Source of the DNA: a virus
Length of the DNA: 24,961 nt
Virus record (IMG/VR): IMGVR_UViG_3300030202_001468
Coordinates: 1 to 24,961 of that record
Strand: one strand, 5' to 3'
Shown here one piece after another: positions 15,252 to 22,897 of this stretch; the stretch's first letter is position 1; each line of letters begins with the position of its first letter. The position numbers and the translations under genes were made by a program. The notes under the pieces were generated by a model. The model was not told the DNA's origin and made no database searches. It saw nothing but the letters and a program-made list of their open reading frames with translations.

Positions 15252-16574
15252 ATGAGTTTTATGCATATATTAAAGGCGAGAGAAATCGACCCTATTTTAT
15301 ATGAAGAGGCAAAAAAACTCAGAGTATCAGAAAAAGAAATTAATGATGCATATGATTATTTTGAAGATACTAGCGAAAGAAAAAAACTTCAGGAACGACT
15401 AGAAACTGTTGAAGAAAAATTGAAATCTTTTGAAGATAAAGATGGTAATATTAACGAAGGAAGGCTAAGATTAAAAGGGTCACTAAACCGTTATAAAGGA
15501 CTAAAATCAGAAAGAGACAAATTAAAATTAGATATAAAAGATAAAGACACAGAAGAAACTACTAATCCATTATCTTATAAATTTACAGATAATGAATCTA
15601 AGGTAATGTTTCCAAGAATGATAAGAGAGTTTACTAGTAATTTAAAATTAAAAGATACCAAAACTCTAACTGAAGATGATATAGATGAATTTGATAAAAT
15701 AAAAGATACACTATACAGATTGGCTTTGTTTGGTCAAGATATAAAAATAGGAAGTAAAAAGAAAAAAGTATCATCTGCTGAAAGAAAAGTAAAGGGTTTA
15801 TCTAAACTCTTAACAAGAGCCTTTGAATCAATTGCTGCATCAGGATTTAGAGAACAAGATGTAGATATACAAAATCTCAAAAATACTAAGGCACAAAAAG
15901 ATATGAATAAAATACAAGATTTCTTTTTAGAAGGAAGACCTATAACATATTTACATGATATTTTGTTAGAAAACAAAATGGCTAAATGGGATAATAAAAA
16001 AGAAGATTGGTTATTAGATGGTAAAATTGCATATAAAAAATATGGAACTAAAAACAGTAAAGAATTATTTACAGAATTACAAGAAGGTTTAGGTTTTGGT
16101 GAGTTAACTAGTAAAGATATAGTTGGTACTAGAGAATCATTATTAGAACATTTTGAACTAGATAATTATGAACCATTGATAGAGGAACTTATGACATTAG
16201 TAGTTAAAAATGCAGATGAATATACTCAAAAAGATGAGAAATTATTATTCCGTAGTAACTATAGTAAGTTAGAAAGTGCTTTGATGGAAATTGCAATGGA
16301 GACTATTGAACTACAAGATAAGTTAGAATCTCATATTAAAAAACCACTTCAAAGTGATTTAGATTCTGTAGAAAAATATCTTGATGTTGCTGAATTTATT
16401 ATTGCAGTTTTAAAACTTAGAGGTGACTATAGAGATATACCTCAAATAGAAGAACCTTTAATAGATATAGATGAACCTAGAGACATTGATTTAGAGAGAG
16501 ACTTTCCTGAACTTGAACAAGCGGGAGAGAATTATCTAGAGAAAACAAACGTAAGAAAAAGGTTGGATGATTAA
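15252..16574 (+). CDS. Tagged 440-aa helical protein
   Basis: The protein begins MSFMHILKAREI, a tag with Phe replacing Trp, at an ATG preceded by GAGGTGAG. Residues 40-99 are a coiled coil (ERKKLQERLETVEEKLKSFE, SERDKLKLDIKD) that is clearly related to residues 75-124 of the protein at 18418, down to the kDG-N-G-RL-seRDrLK pattern. The rest is helical with no recognised domain, ending in an acidic, Pro-containing segment (IEEPLIDIDEPRDIDLERD). It is soluble, without signal peptide or membrane segment. The stop directly abuts the next ATG at 16575. The likely role is a structural or head-interior protein, inferred from tag and context. Confidence 0.78.
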   Translation: MSFMHILKAREIDPILYEEAKKLRVSEKEINDAYDYFEDTSERKKLQERLETVEEKLKSFEDKDGNINEGRLRLKGSLNRYKGLKSERDKLKLDIKDKDTEETTNPLSYKFTDNESKVMFPRMIREFTSNLKLKDTKTLTEDDIDEFDKIKDTLYRLALFGQDIKIGSKKKKVSSAERKVKGLSKLLTRAFESIAASGFREQDVDIQNLKNTKAQKDMNKIQDFFLEGRPITYLHDILLENKMAKWDNKKEDWLLDGKIAYKKYGTKNSKELFTELQEGLGFGELTSKDIVGTRESLLEHFELDNYEPLIEELMTLVVKNADEYTQKDEKLLFRSNYSKLESALMEIAMETIELQDKLESHIKKPLQSDLDSVEKYLDVAEFIIAVLKLRGDYRDIPQIEEPLIDIDEPRDIDLERDFPELEQAGENYLEKTNVRKRLDD

Positions 16575-16904
16575 ATGGATTGGTTTGAATTAGTAAAGGA
16601 AGATAGGGGTCTTGTTGCTAAGTTAGAACCTAAACAAAAAAAGAGAATCAAAAAACTATTACAGGCTGCTGAACCAACAGAGTTTATGGGTCAAGAAGTA
16701 ACTAAGTTGACTGATTTGATTTCAGAAATGAAGTCATTAGATTTAGTAAAGTCTGATAAGGTATTAAGGAAGAAATTAGAAAAATATGACGAAAGTAACT
16801 TAGACTTGGTAGCCACCGCATCTAAACTAAGGAAGGGTTACGAGACTCTTTACAATCAATTAAGAACAGTAGTTTATCCAAAAAAGAAAGGTGATTTGGA
16901 ATGA
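16575..16904 (+). CDS. Tagged small helical protein
   Basis: This 109-aa protein begins MDWFELVKEDRG, close to the tag consensus, immediately after the preceding stop. It is Lys/Leu/Glu-rich and helical throughout (KQKKRIKKLLQAAEP, VTKLTDLISEMKSLDL). Its last codons, GDLE, are set by the GGTGAT ribosome binding site (16890-16895) of the next gene, whose ATG overlaps the stop. No known family is recognised. Confidence 0.75.
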   Translation: MDWFELVKEDRGLVAKLEPKQKKRIKKLLQAAEPTEFMGQEVTKLTDLISEMKSLDLVKSDKVLRKKLEKYDESNLDLVATASKLRKGYETLYNQLRTVVYPKKKGDLE

Positions 16905-17515
16905 GTTGGTTTAAAATAATAAAAAAGGATAATAGTTCCGATTATAAAATACCCGATGATGTAAAGTCTTTCATAAGTGATTTAGAAGATGTATACGAAG
17001 AAAGTAGGGAACTTACAGACAATTTGGAAAATGCAGAATATAATTTGAGACATGGTTCTGAAGATGAGGATGAGTTAGAGAAAGTAAAACAAGAAATAGA
17101 AGACCTTTCTTCCAAAGTTTACGCATTAAGAACCCCATTAATATCTTTGATAAAAAAATATAAGATAGAGGATATGGATTGGTCTCCTAAAGAAATTGAA
17201 AAATCTCCAATTCAAATGCAAGATAAAGATGATGTTGACTATCAAAGAATAATTGATGCCTTAAAAGAAAATTTTTATGTTGACCCTCATGAGGATACAA
17301 CTCCAAAAAGAGGAAATGAAAATAAGAAAATTGTTGAAGAACTAGATGCGTTTCAAACTCAACATTATGAGCAGTATGGTACTCCTGAACAAAACCAAAG
17401 ATTAGAAGCATTCACAAGTGTAGTTAGTAATGGTGATGTTAGCAACTTAAGAAGTAGATTTCCTTTTGCACATTTAGTTTTTGATGAAGCAGGTTTATTA
17501 GGTGATTTAGAATGA
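16901..17515 (+). CDS. Tagged acidic coiled-coil protein
   Basis: This 204-aa protein begins MSWFKIIKKDNS at the ATG at 16901, with GGTGAT ending six bases upstream. Residues 20-90 are an acidic coiled coil (DLEDVYEESRELTDNLENAE, EDELEKVKQEIEDLSS). A middle part includes EDMDWSPKEIEKSP, which contains a Trp but is not a convincing second tag. The end, AGLLGDLE, again encodes the GGTGAT site for the following gene. Unknown function. Confidence 0.75.
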   Translation: MSWFKIIKKDNSSDYKIPDDVKSFISDLEDVYEESRELTDNLENAEYNLRHGSEDEDELEKVKQEIEDLSSKVYALRTPLISLIKKYKIEDMDWSPKEIEKSPIQMQDKDDVDYQRIIDALKENFYVDPHEDTTPKRGNENKKIVEELDAFQTQHYEQYGTPEQNQRLEAFTSVVSNGDVSNLRSRFPFAHLVFDEAGLLGDLE

Positions 17516-17691
17516 GTTGGCAAGATACTTTAAAATCTCATTGCGGAACAGAAAAATCTGACCCAATGGATAGAGTTACAACAACAACTTCTACAGGGCA
17601 AGATGAAGAAGCCGCTAAAAGAACTAAAGATAAAGAAAAAGAACTGTTGGCAAGAATATTAGAACGTAATAAGAAAGCAAGAGATAGATAG
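17512..17691 (+). CDS. Tagged 59-aa protein
   Basis: This short gene overlaps the preceding stop as ATGA, with GGTGAT at 17501-17506. It starts MSWQDTLKSHCG, continues through a Thr-rich string RVTTTTSTGQ (residues 21-30) and ends in a highly charged helix (KRTKDKEKELLARILERN). The VTTTTSTG string matches the small Cys-rich protein at 1049. The tag, tight coupling and ribosome binding site support it as real despite its size. Function unknown. Confidence 0.72.
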   Translation: MSWQDTLKSHCGTEKSDPMDRVTTTTSTGQDEEAAKRTKDKEKELLARILERNKKARDR

Positions 17692-17692
17692 C

Positions 17693-17764
17693 ATGAATTG
17701 GAAAGCATTTTTAAAAGAAAGGATACAAGAGAAAGTTAAAGAATATAGGGAGGAACAAGCATGA
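17693..17764 (+). CDS. 23-aa tag mini-protein
   Basis: An ATG at 17693, one base after the previous stop, opens a frame of 23 codons beginning MNWKAFLKERIQEKVKEY and ending in a TGA that overlaps the next ATG (17761). The sequence is essentially the tag plus a charged helix. No strong ribosome binding site lies upstream, so translation would depend on reinitiation after the 59-aa gene. The frame also carries the AGGGAGG site for the next gene. If expressed it would be a free docking peptide; it could also be a relic of a larger tagged gene. Confidence 0.55.
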   Translation: MNWKAFLKERIQEKVKEYREEQA

Positions 17765-17994
17765 GTGATGAAAATAATGAAATGCTGATGTTATTAAAAG
17801 AGTTAGTAAGTAAGGTAAAAACGCTTGAAGAAGCAGTTTACAATAAAGATAATCTATTAATGAAATCAGGATTAGTTGTAGTAGACAGTCCTAAACCTGC
17901 AATGAATAGCGGTTCAAACCAAATGAGTGGAGATAAAATAGCAAAGATGGATTGGGCAGATATTCACAGTATAATGGAAACAATAGAGGGATAA
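17761..17994 (+). CDS. Small coiled-coil protein with scaffold-like C-terminal tail
   Basis: This 77-aa protein has an N-terminal leucine-zipper-like helix (MLMLLKELVSKVKTLEEAV), a Ser/Pro/Asn-rich linker, and a C-terminal MDWADIHSIMETIEG (W65). That plan (coiled coil, linker, W-x-x-I tail) parallels the end of the scaffold at 22884, which finishes LSWNEIADIARKYN. GGGAGG lies about 7 bases before the ATG and the start overlaps the mini-gene stop. A small scaffold-like or scaffold-binding protein is a reasonable inference; no family is recognised. Confidence 0.7.
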   Translation: MSDENNEMLMLLKELVSKVKTLEEAVYNKDNLLMKSGLVVVDSPKPAMNSGSNQMSGDKIAKMDWADIHSIMETIEG

Positions 17995-17998
17995 AAAA

Positions 17999-18406
17999 AT
18001 GAAGAAGAATTGGGAAAATGTGCTTAAAGCAAATACAAAAGGAAAGCAAATGTTAGCAGATGCTATAGCAGAAATATATAATTTAGATGCTATAGAAAAA
18101 GAATGGGTAGCAGCACATGGTTATGGCCCTGAACTCTTTTATCAAGGTATTATAGATTTCATAAAAAGTGGTACACCTTTAAAACAAGCAATTGAAGAAG
18201 AAAGAGAATCAGCAAGATTGCTTGCAGAACAAGACAAAGCAGCCGGAGGTAGACGACCTCATAAACCAATAATGACAATGGAACAGTATGAGATAGACCA
18301 AAGAAATGCAGCGAATCAAAGTTATAATCAAGTTATGCCACAACAAGGGCAACAACAAGGGCAACAACAAGGGCAACAACAAGGGCAACAACAAAGACCA
18401 CAATAG
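17999..18406 (+). CDS. Tagged protein with Gln/Gly repeat tail
   Basis: This 135-aa protein begins MKKNWENVLKANT, the tag shifted by two residues, with GAGGGAT upstream. Residues 15-75 are helical and look globular (ADAIAEIYNLDAIEKEWVAA, PELFYQGIIDFIKSGTPLKQ). The end is a low-complexity Gln/Gly tail made of QQGQ units encoded by a 12-bp tandem repeat (18341-18400). Unknown function; the tail length may vary between relatives by slippage. Confidence 0.75.
   Translation: MKKNWENVLKANTKGKQMLADAIAEIYNLDAIEKEWVAAHGYGPELFYQGIIDFIKSGTPLKQAIEEERESARLLAEQDKAAGGRRPHKPIMTMEQYEIDQRNAANQSYNQVMPQQGQQQGQQQGQQQGQQQRPQ
18341..18400 (+). repeat. 12-bp tandem repeat encoding QQGQ
   Basis: CAACAAGGGCAA is repeated four times exactly, followed by a fifth diverged unit (CAACAAAGACCA). 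It is in frame with the tagged protein at 17999 and codes for its Gln/Gly tail. It is a coding microsatellite-like repeat, not a CRISPR or origin. Confidence 0.9.
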
Positions 18407-18417
18407 AGGAATTAAAA

Positions 18418-19023
18418 ATGAATCAGTTAGAATTAATACAAGAAGCCATAGAAAAAGCAAAAGCAGTTTTAGAAGATAGTCAATTTGCTAGGCTTCATGA
18501 TTCTGAAGGTGAAGAAGTAAAGGTAAAAAGACCTCCAAAAAATCCTAAAGAAGAAAAAATAGATATGCCTAAAGATGCAAACAAAGAAATGATTAAAGAA
18601 GATAATCCATTTTTAGATGAAGAAGAGGAAAAAGATACTGCTTCTAGGAAAAAGAGACTTCAAGAAAGACTAGATAATGTTGAAGAAGAAATGGAATCTT
18701 ATGATTCTATGAAAGATGGTAAATCAAATCAGGGATATAGAAGACTATTATCCGAAAGAGATAGATTAAAATCGTCTATAGAAGATATTGATTCAGAAAT
18801 ATACAAGTCTGTTGTTCTCAAAGGTCTACTGGCTTTACAGGAAATGACAATAAAAGATTCTAGTTCTATATTAAAATCTGACAAAAAATCAGATGTTATA
18901 AAACAAACATATGAGACATTAGAAACTATGGCTAATGACCTTCCTTATGATAATACATTTGCAGACCAATATGAAAACCTATCAAAATCAATTTTAACTT
19001 TCCTAAAGGAAAATAGAATTTGA
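18418..19023 (+). CDS. Coiled-coil protein related to the 440-aa protein
   Basis: This 201-aa protein starts MNQLELIQEAIEKA with GAGG upstream. It has no clear tag. Residues 28-75 are a charged, Lys/Glu/Pro linker. Residues 75-124 (RKKRLQERLDNVEEEMESY, SERDRLKSSIED) are homologous to residues 40-99 of the protein at 15252, at both protein and DNA level, so one segment was probably copied from the other. The C-terminal 75 residues are helical. Unknown function. Confidence 0.75.
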   Translation: MNQLELIQEAIEKAKAVLEDSQFARLHDSEGEEVKVKRPPKNPKEEKIDMPKDANKEMIKEDNPFLDEEEEKDTASRKKRLQERLDNVEEEMESYDSMKDGKSNQGYRRLLSERDRLKSSIEDIDSEIYKSVVLKGLLALQEMTIKDSSSILKSDKKSDVIKQTYETLETMANDLPYDNTFADQYENLSKSILTFLKENRI

Positions 19024-19033
19024 GGAGTTAGAT

Positions 19034-21655
19034 ATGGCTCAAACAGGTTTAGCCTTTGAAAAAGAAAAAGATTCTTTAACACAACGGATTTTAGATTTCT
19101 TTGAACGTGCTAGGTATGCTTATCTTTCTGCAAGAGAAGACCCTGCTGAATATACATCTGAATGGAAAAAAATCATAAGAATGATGAAAGAAGATTTTGA
19201 TAACATCAGCAGTTTTGCAACAGAACTTAAAGAATTTATAGATGAAGATGTTTTATTTGATAATGATGTTATAGATGCAACATCTGATGAAGCACGTAAA
19301 TTATTTGAATCTATAAAAGATATGAGATTTAAATCAGATGAAATAACAGACCCGTTTGTTAAACAATTTAATAATAAAGTTATTGAAACCTTTATAGAAA
19401 AAGAAGAAGTTTTACTTGCATTTTTACATTATGCTATGAGAAGTCATTCAAATGCACTACCGGAAAAATTGTGGGAACAATTTGAAATGAAACCTGATTT
19501 AGTTACAAGAGGAGTTATGGGTTTAGATTTAAAAGTTCAAGATATTCCTTTGTTTGTGATAGAACATTATGGTCAAGAAAATACTAACAATTCTAGAATA
19601 AAAGGTAAAGTAAAAGCAGGAATGAAAAAACTAGAAGAAATGTACAAAGAAATATATCCTGAATCTAAGTGGGAAAATTTACAAGAATTAAACATTACAA
19701 AGGCGGAAAAAAGTGAAGAGGAAAAGGCAGACATTGATTTTTTAATTCCTAACAAACCAATGTACAGAATTTTTGAAATAGATGATATGAAAGAACTAAA
19801 GGGCTTTAGTGGTGAGTGGGTTGTACAAGAAAAATATGATGGTATGAGAATACAAATTCACAAAACAGATGATATTGTAACTATTTATTCTTATAATAAA
19901 AAAGATATAACTGATAAATGTCCTCAACAAGTTAAGGAAATGAAAAAGAAAAATTTCGGAGATTGTATTTTAGATGCCGAATTAACTTTATTTTTAAATG
20001 ATGAACCATTACATAGAGCAGATACAATTTCACATGTTTTCAAAAAAGAAACAAAAGGTAGATTGGCTGCTCATGTTTTTGACATTATGAAACATGAAGG
20101 TAAAATGGTTGCTGATGAGCCTTTGCGTGAAAGAATTAATATGTTATTTTATCAATACAGTCAACACTCCACTGAAAATTTAGCATTCCCTTCTAAAAAA
20201 GATACTCGTATAGCAGATTCTCTAAAAGAAATAGAATCCTATGCTAAAGATATTATGATGTTACCTAACTCTGAAGGTGTCGTAATCAAAGACATTGAAT
20301 CTACTTATTTAATAGGGAAAAAGAAAAACCCAAAGTGGGTCAAATGGAAAAAATTTATTGATTTAGATGTAATAGTATTAGATGATAAAAAGACTAAAAG
20401 TAATTTACATAGTTATACTATGGGAATTGGGCCTGTAACTGCTGAAGTTGCTAGAAAATACAAAACGGTAGAATTAGAAGATAAAGCATATGTGCCTGTA
20501 GGTAAAGCACTAAATACAAAACAAAGTGTAAAAATAGGAGATATTATTAGAGTCAAAGTTGATGAAGTAAAGAAAACTAAGGACGGATTTAGTCTATATT
20601 CTGCTAAAGTAATTGAATTACCGGAAGTAAATGAGTCTGATAATATTATTACATTAGAACAACTTGCAGGTAAAACTAAAAAATCTTTATCTGATTTTGT
20701 AGAGTTTGTGGCAGGTAGAACATTAGGCGGATTATTTAGAGTAAGTAGCGGACTTTCTGATACAGTAACAAATGGTAAAAAGAAAAAGAAAAAGGCCGGA
20801 ATAAAGAAATCATATTATATTACTGATGATATACATGGAACTGCTGAAATTATATTAAAAGAAGATATTGATGGATTCACTATTTATGGATTTGAAGGTG
20901 ATTCTCTTATGCAGAAAAATGCACTATACAACATAGATTTATGGAAAGAACAACTTACATCAATTTTGAAAACGAAAAGGTCTGAATTACGAGTTGCTAT
21001 TCGTAATGATATTATAGAGTATGGTGATAGCCCAAAACCTTTTGATAAAATATTAGATTTTGTTGTTAAAAATTATAAAGAACAGTATGAAGAATTATTT
21101 GATGGTAGAGAAGAAAAATTAATGTCTTGGATGAAAAAACAAGATGATATACGATATATACATCCTAATAAATTTCAAGCAAGAGAAGATATTTTAGAAA
21201 AAGATATTGATGACTTACAAAAAAAAGTAAAAGAAGCGAGTTTTAAAATATACCAACGTGAAGATGGTAATTTAGATTTTGTTATATTAATCGAAGATGA
21301 GAAATTAGCATGGACTATTGACATAGAAGATGCTGAAGATATATACAATTTGTTTGGTAAGTCAGGTAAGTTTCCTGCTGTAGTAGCAAAACAAGTTGAT
21401 GAAGATGATTTATTAGATAGTGGTAAATTAATTTTAGGTGTTCAAAAAGATGGTTATCACGAATACAAATTAGAAGGAGATAAATTTGATACAAGAATGC
21501 ATCTTAGAGTTGTACCATTAAATGAGAAAAATACTTGGATAGCATGGACAGGAAAAAAGCAAGAAATGTTAGACAATAAAGACAATGAAAATTTATGGGA
21601 TATAAGAGAAGATAAGTATGCAAAATTACAATTTCCTCCTAAAAGTGGCGACTAA
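19034..21655 (+). CDS. ATP-dependent DNA ligase with long C-terminal extension
   Basis: The central part of this 873-aa protein is an ATP-dependent DNA ligase, which seals nicks using a lysyl-AMP intermediate. Motif I is EKYDGMR with nucleophile K267; motif III ILDAEL (E316); IIIa HVFDIM (D350); IV EGVVIKD (414-420); V WVKWKK (K437, K439). An OB-fold-like region (about 445-535) follows. Residues 1-245 are a helical N-terminal domain, roughly where archaeal ligases keep their DNA-binding domain. Residues about 560-873 are extra; the last 120 (LDFVILIEDEKLAWTID ... GYHEYKLEGDKFDTR ... WIAWTG) loosely resemble a LigD-type phosphoesterase fold but lack its His/Arg cluster. GAGG precedes the ATG. 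It is placed among late structural genes, which is unusual, and has no tag. Confidence 0.92.
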   Translation: MAQTGLAFEKEKDSLTQRILDFFERARYAYLSAREDPAEYTSEWKKIIRMMKEDFDNISSFATELKEFIDEDVLFDNDVIDATSDEARKLFESIKDMRFKSDEITDPFVKQFNNKVIETFIEKEEVLLAFLHYAMRSHSNALPEKLWEQFEMKPDLVTRGVMGLDLKVQDIPLFVIEHYGQENTNNSRIKGKVKAGMKKLEEMYKEIYPESKWENLQELNITKAEKSEEEKADIDFLIPNKPMYRIFEIDDMKELKGFSGEWVVQEKYDGMRIQIHKTDDIVTIYSYNKKDITDKCPQQVKEMKKKNFGDCILDAELTLFLNDEPLHRADTISHVFKKETKGRLAAHVFDIMKHEGKMVADEPLRERINMLFYQYSQHSTENLAFPSKKDTRIADSLKEIESYAKDIMMLPNSEGVVIKDIESTYLIGKKKNPKWVKWKKFIDLDVIVLDDKKTKSNLHSYTMGIGPVTAEVARKYKTVELEDKAYVPVGKALNTKQSVKIGDIIRVKVDEVKKTKDGFSLYSAKVIELPEVNESDNIITLEQLAGKTKKSLSDFVEFVAGRTLGGLFRVSSGLSDTVTNGKKKKKKAGIKKSYYITDDIHGTAEIILKEDIDGFTIYGFEGDSLMQKNALYNIDLWKEQLTSILKTKRSELRVAIRNDIIEYGDSPKPFDKILDFVVKNYKEQYEELFDGREEKLMSWMKKQDDIRYIHPNKFQAREDILEKDIDDLQKKVKEASFKIYQREDGNLDFVILIEDEKLAWTIDIEDAEDIYNLFGKSGKFPAVVAKQVDEDDLLDSGKLILGVQKDGYHEYKLEGDKFDTRMHLRVVPLNEKNTWIAWTGKKQEMLDNKDNENLWDIREDKYAKLQFPPKSGD

Positions 21656-21656
21656 C

Positions 21657-21664
21657 TTATATAG
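21657..21664 (+). promoter_or_regulatory. Possible archaeal TATA box for the capsid operon
   Basis: TTATATAG lies in the 32-bp gap between ligase and protease genes and resembles an archaeal TATA element. Transcription starting about 25 bases downstream would begin near the protease start codon, giving a nearly leaderless mRNA for the protease-capsid genes. It rests on the short AT-rich motif only. Confidence 0.3.
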
Positions 21665-21687
21665 TAAAAGTTGAAGGTGCTTGTTTT

Positions 21688-22884
21688 GTGCTTATGGCAG
21701 AATCCCTTTTAATGAAGGCAGATAGTAATCACGAATTTAGTATTCTAAAGTCTGATGATTTAGTCATTGGTGGATATGCTTCTATAGAAATTGTAGACAA
21801 ACAAAATGATTTAATTACACTTAAGGCATTAGATGAAGCCGTTCAAAAATATATGAAAGAAACAAAATACAGAAATGTAATGTCAAACCATTCTAATGTA
21901 CAGGTTGGAGAAGTTGTAGAAAAATACCGAGATAGTAATGGTATACTACATAAGACAGGTGTAGATGATGTTGGTTTTTATGTTGTTATTAAATTAAGAG
22001 ATGATATAGAAAAGGCAAAAGAAATTTCAAGAGGTATTAGGAAAGGAACTCTTCGTTCCTTTAGTATTGGTGGACAAGCAATATCTAAGAAACAGAAGAC
22101 AAATGATGAATATGGAGAGTATAACGAAATAGAAAAGTTAGAACTTCATGAAGTAACCATTTGTGAAAAAGGGATAAATCCCGAAGCGAAATTCGACATT
22201 TTAAAACAAGATGTTGGAGGTAATAAAATGAGTGAAAAACTGGAAAAAGCACTTGAGGAGTTAAATGACTTGATGAAACAAGTTAACTCTTCAATTGTCG
22301 AAAAAACTGAAGATAATACGACAGATGCCACCCTTGAAACAAAGGGCGATATGGAATACATGGATTCTGATAAAGAAATGATGGATACAGATGACAAGGA
22401 CATGGATGATGACGACATGGATATGGAAGAGAAGGCTCTTGATGAAGATTCAACAAGAGACTACGAAGCCGGAGAAGAGGTTGTTAGTGGTGGAACACCA
22501 AAAGCAACACCTGCTGGATTAGATGTTGTTAAAGGTCTAGAAGATTCTGATTTCTCAACTCTTAACTTGAGTGCAGAAAATGTTGAAAAAGCATATGAAG
22601 CATTCAAAGCAGAAAGAATGGAAAAGATTGCATACGATTCTCTAAGCAAGCAATTTGAAACAAGACTTGCTGAAGAATTAGAAGTTAAGAAAGCAAGTGC
22701 AGAAGCAGCAGCATATGATGCTCGTTCTGATGTAATTGCTTTGAAAGAAGAATTTGCAGAACTACGCAAATCTTTAACTGCACAAAATGATGAGATTGTT
22801 AAATCGCAATCTGTAGAAATTCCTAGTGATGTAAGTAACCTATCATGGAATGAGATTGCTGATATAGCGAGGAAATATAATTAA
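21688..22884 (+). CDS. Prohead protease fused to scaffold
   Basis: This 398-aa protein combines two functions. Residues 20-175 resemble the XkdF-like (S78-related) prohead serine protease: GGYASIEIVDKQNDLIT, then MSNHSN with probable catalytic H68, RSFSIGG with probable nucleophile S126, and LHEVTICEKGINPEAKF with a possible third member at E155. It would mature the procapsid by cleaving scaffold and perhaps tagged cargo. Residues 181-398 are a scaffold: coiled coil, a very acidic Asp/Met/Glu run (about 218-248), a longer coiled coil (310-370), and the tail SNLSWNEIADIARKYN (W387). GGTG at 21676-21679 supports the GTG at 21688; the ATG at 21694 is also possible. The capsid gene follows 13 bp later. 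Confidence 0.9.
   Translation: MLMAESLLMKADSNHEFSILKSDDLVIGGYASIEIVDKQNDLITLKALDEAVQKYMKETKYRNVMSNHSNVQVGEVVEKYRDSNGILHKTGVDDVGFYVVIKLRDDIEKAKEISRGIRKGTLRSFSIGGQAISKKQKTNDEYGEYNEIEKLELHEVTICEKGINPEAKFDILKQDVGGNKMSEKLEKALEELNDLMKQVNSSIVEKTEDNTTDATLETKGDMEYMDSDKEMMDTDDKDMDDDDMDMEEKALDEDSTRDYEAGEEVVSGGTPKATPAGLDVVKGLEDSDFSTLNLSAENVEKAYEAFKAERMEKIAYDSLSKQFETRLAEELEVKKASAEAAAYDARSDVIALKEEFAELRKSLTAQNDEIVKSQSVEIPSDVSNLSWNEIADIARKYN
22216..22221 (+). promoter_or_regulatory. Internal ribosome binding site for scaffold
   Basis: GGAGGT lies inside the protease coding region, six bases before an in-frame ATG at 22228, exactly where the protease domain ends. It is one of the strongest such sites in the window, suggesting deliberate internal initiation. 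Confidence 0.6.
22228..22884 (+). CDS. Separate scaffold protein from internal start
   Basis: In-frame initiation at 22228 would yield a 218-aa protein (MSEKLEKALEELNDLMKQ...) containing only the scaffold: N-terminal coiled coil, acidic run, central Ala/Glu/Lys coiled coil and the W-x-x-I tail. Phage lambda does the same with Nu3, made from an internal start in the C protease gene. GGAGGT at 22216-22221 is well spaced. This is a nested product, not an additional locus; that it is expressed is inferred. Confidence 0.55.
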   Translation: MSEKLEKALEELNDLMKQVNSSIVEKTEDNTTDATLETKGDMEYMDSDKEMMDTDDKDMDDDDMDMEEKALDEDSTRDYEAGEEVVSGGTPKATPAGLDVVKGLEDSDFSTLNLSAENVEKAYEAFKAERMEKIAYDSLSKQFETRLAEELEVKKASAEAAAYDARSDVIALKEEFAELRKSLTAQNDEIVKSQSVEIPSDVSNLSWNEIADIARKYN

Positions 22885-22897
22885 GGAGTGATAAAAA

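Noticed and set aside
18341-18400. CRISPR or iteron array
   Set aside because: The 12-bp units are contiguous, without spacers, and translate in frame to QQGQ.
21122-21139. MSWMKK inside the ligase as a tag or internal start
   Set aside because: No hydrophobic pair precedes the Lys, no ribosome binding site is seen, and it lies within a continuous domain.
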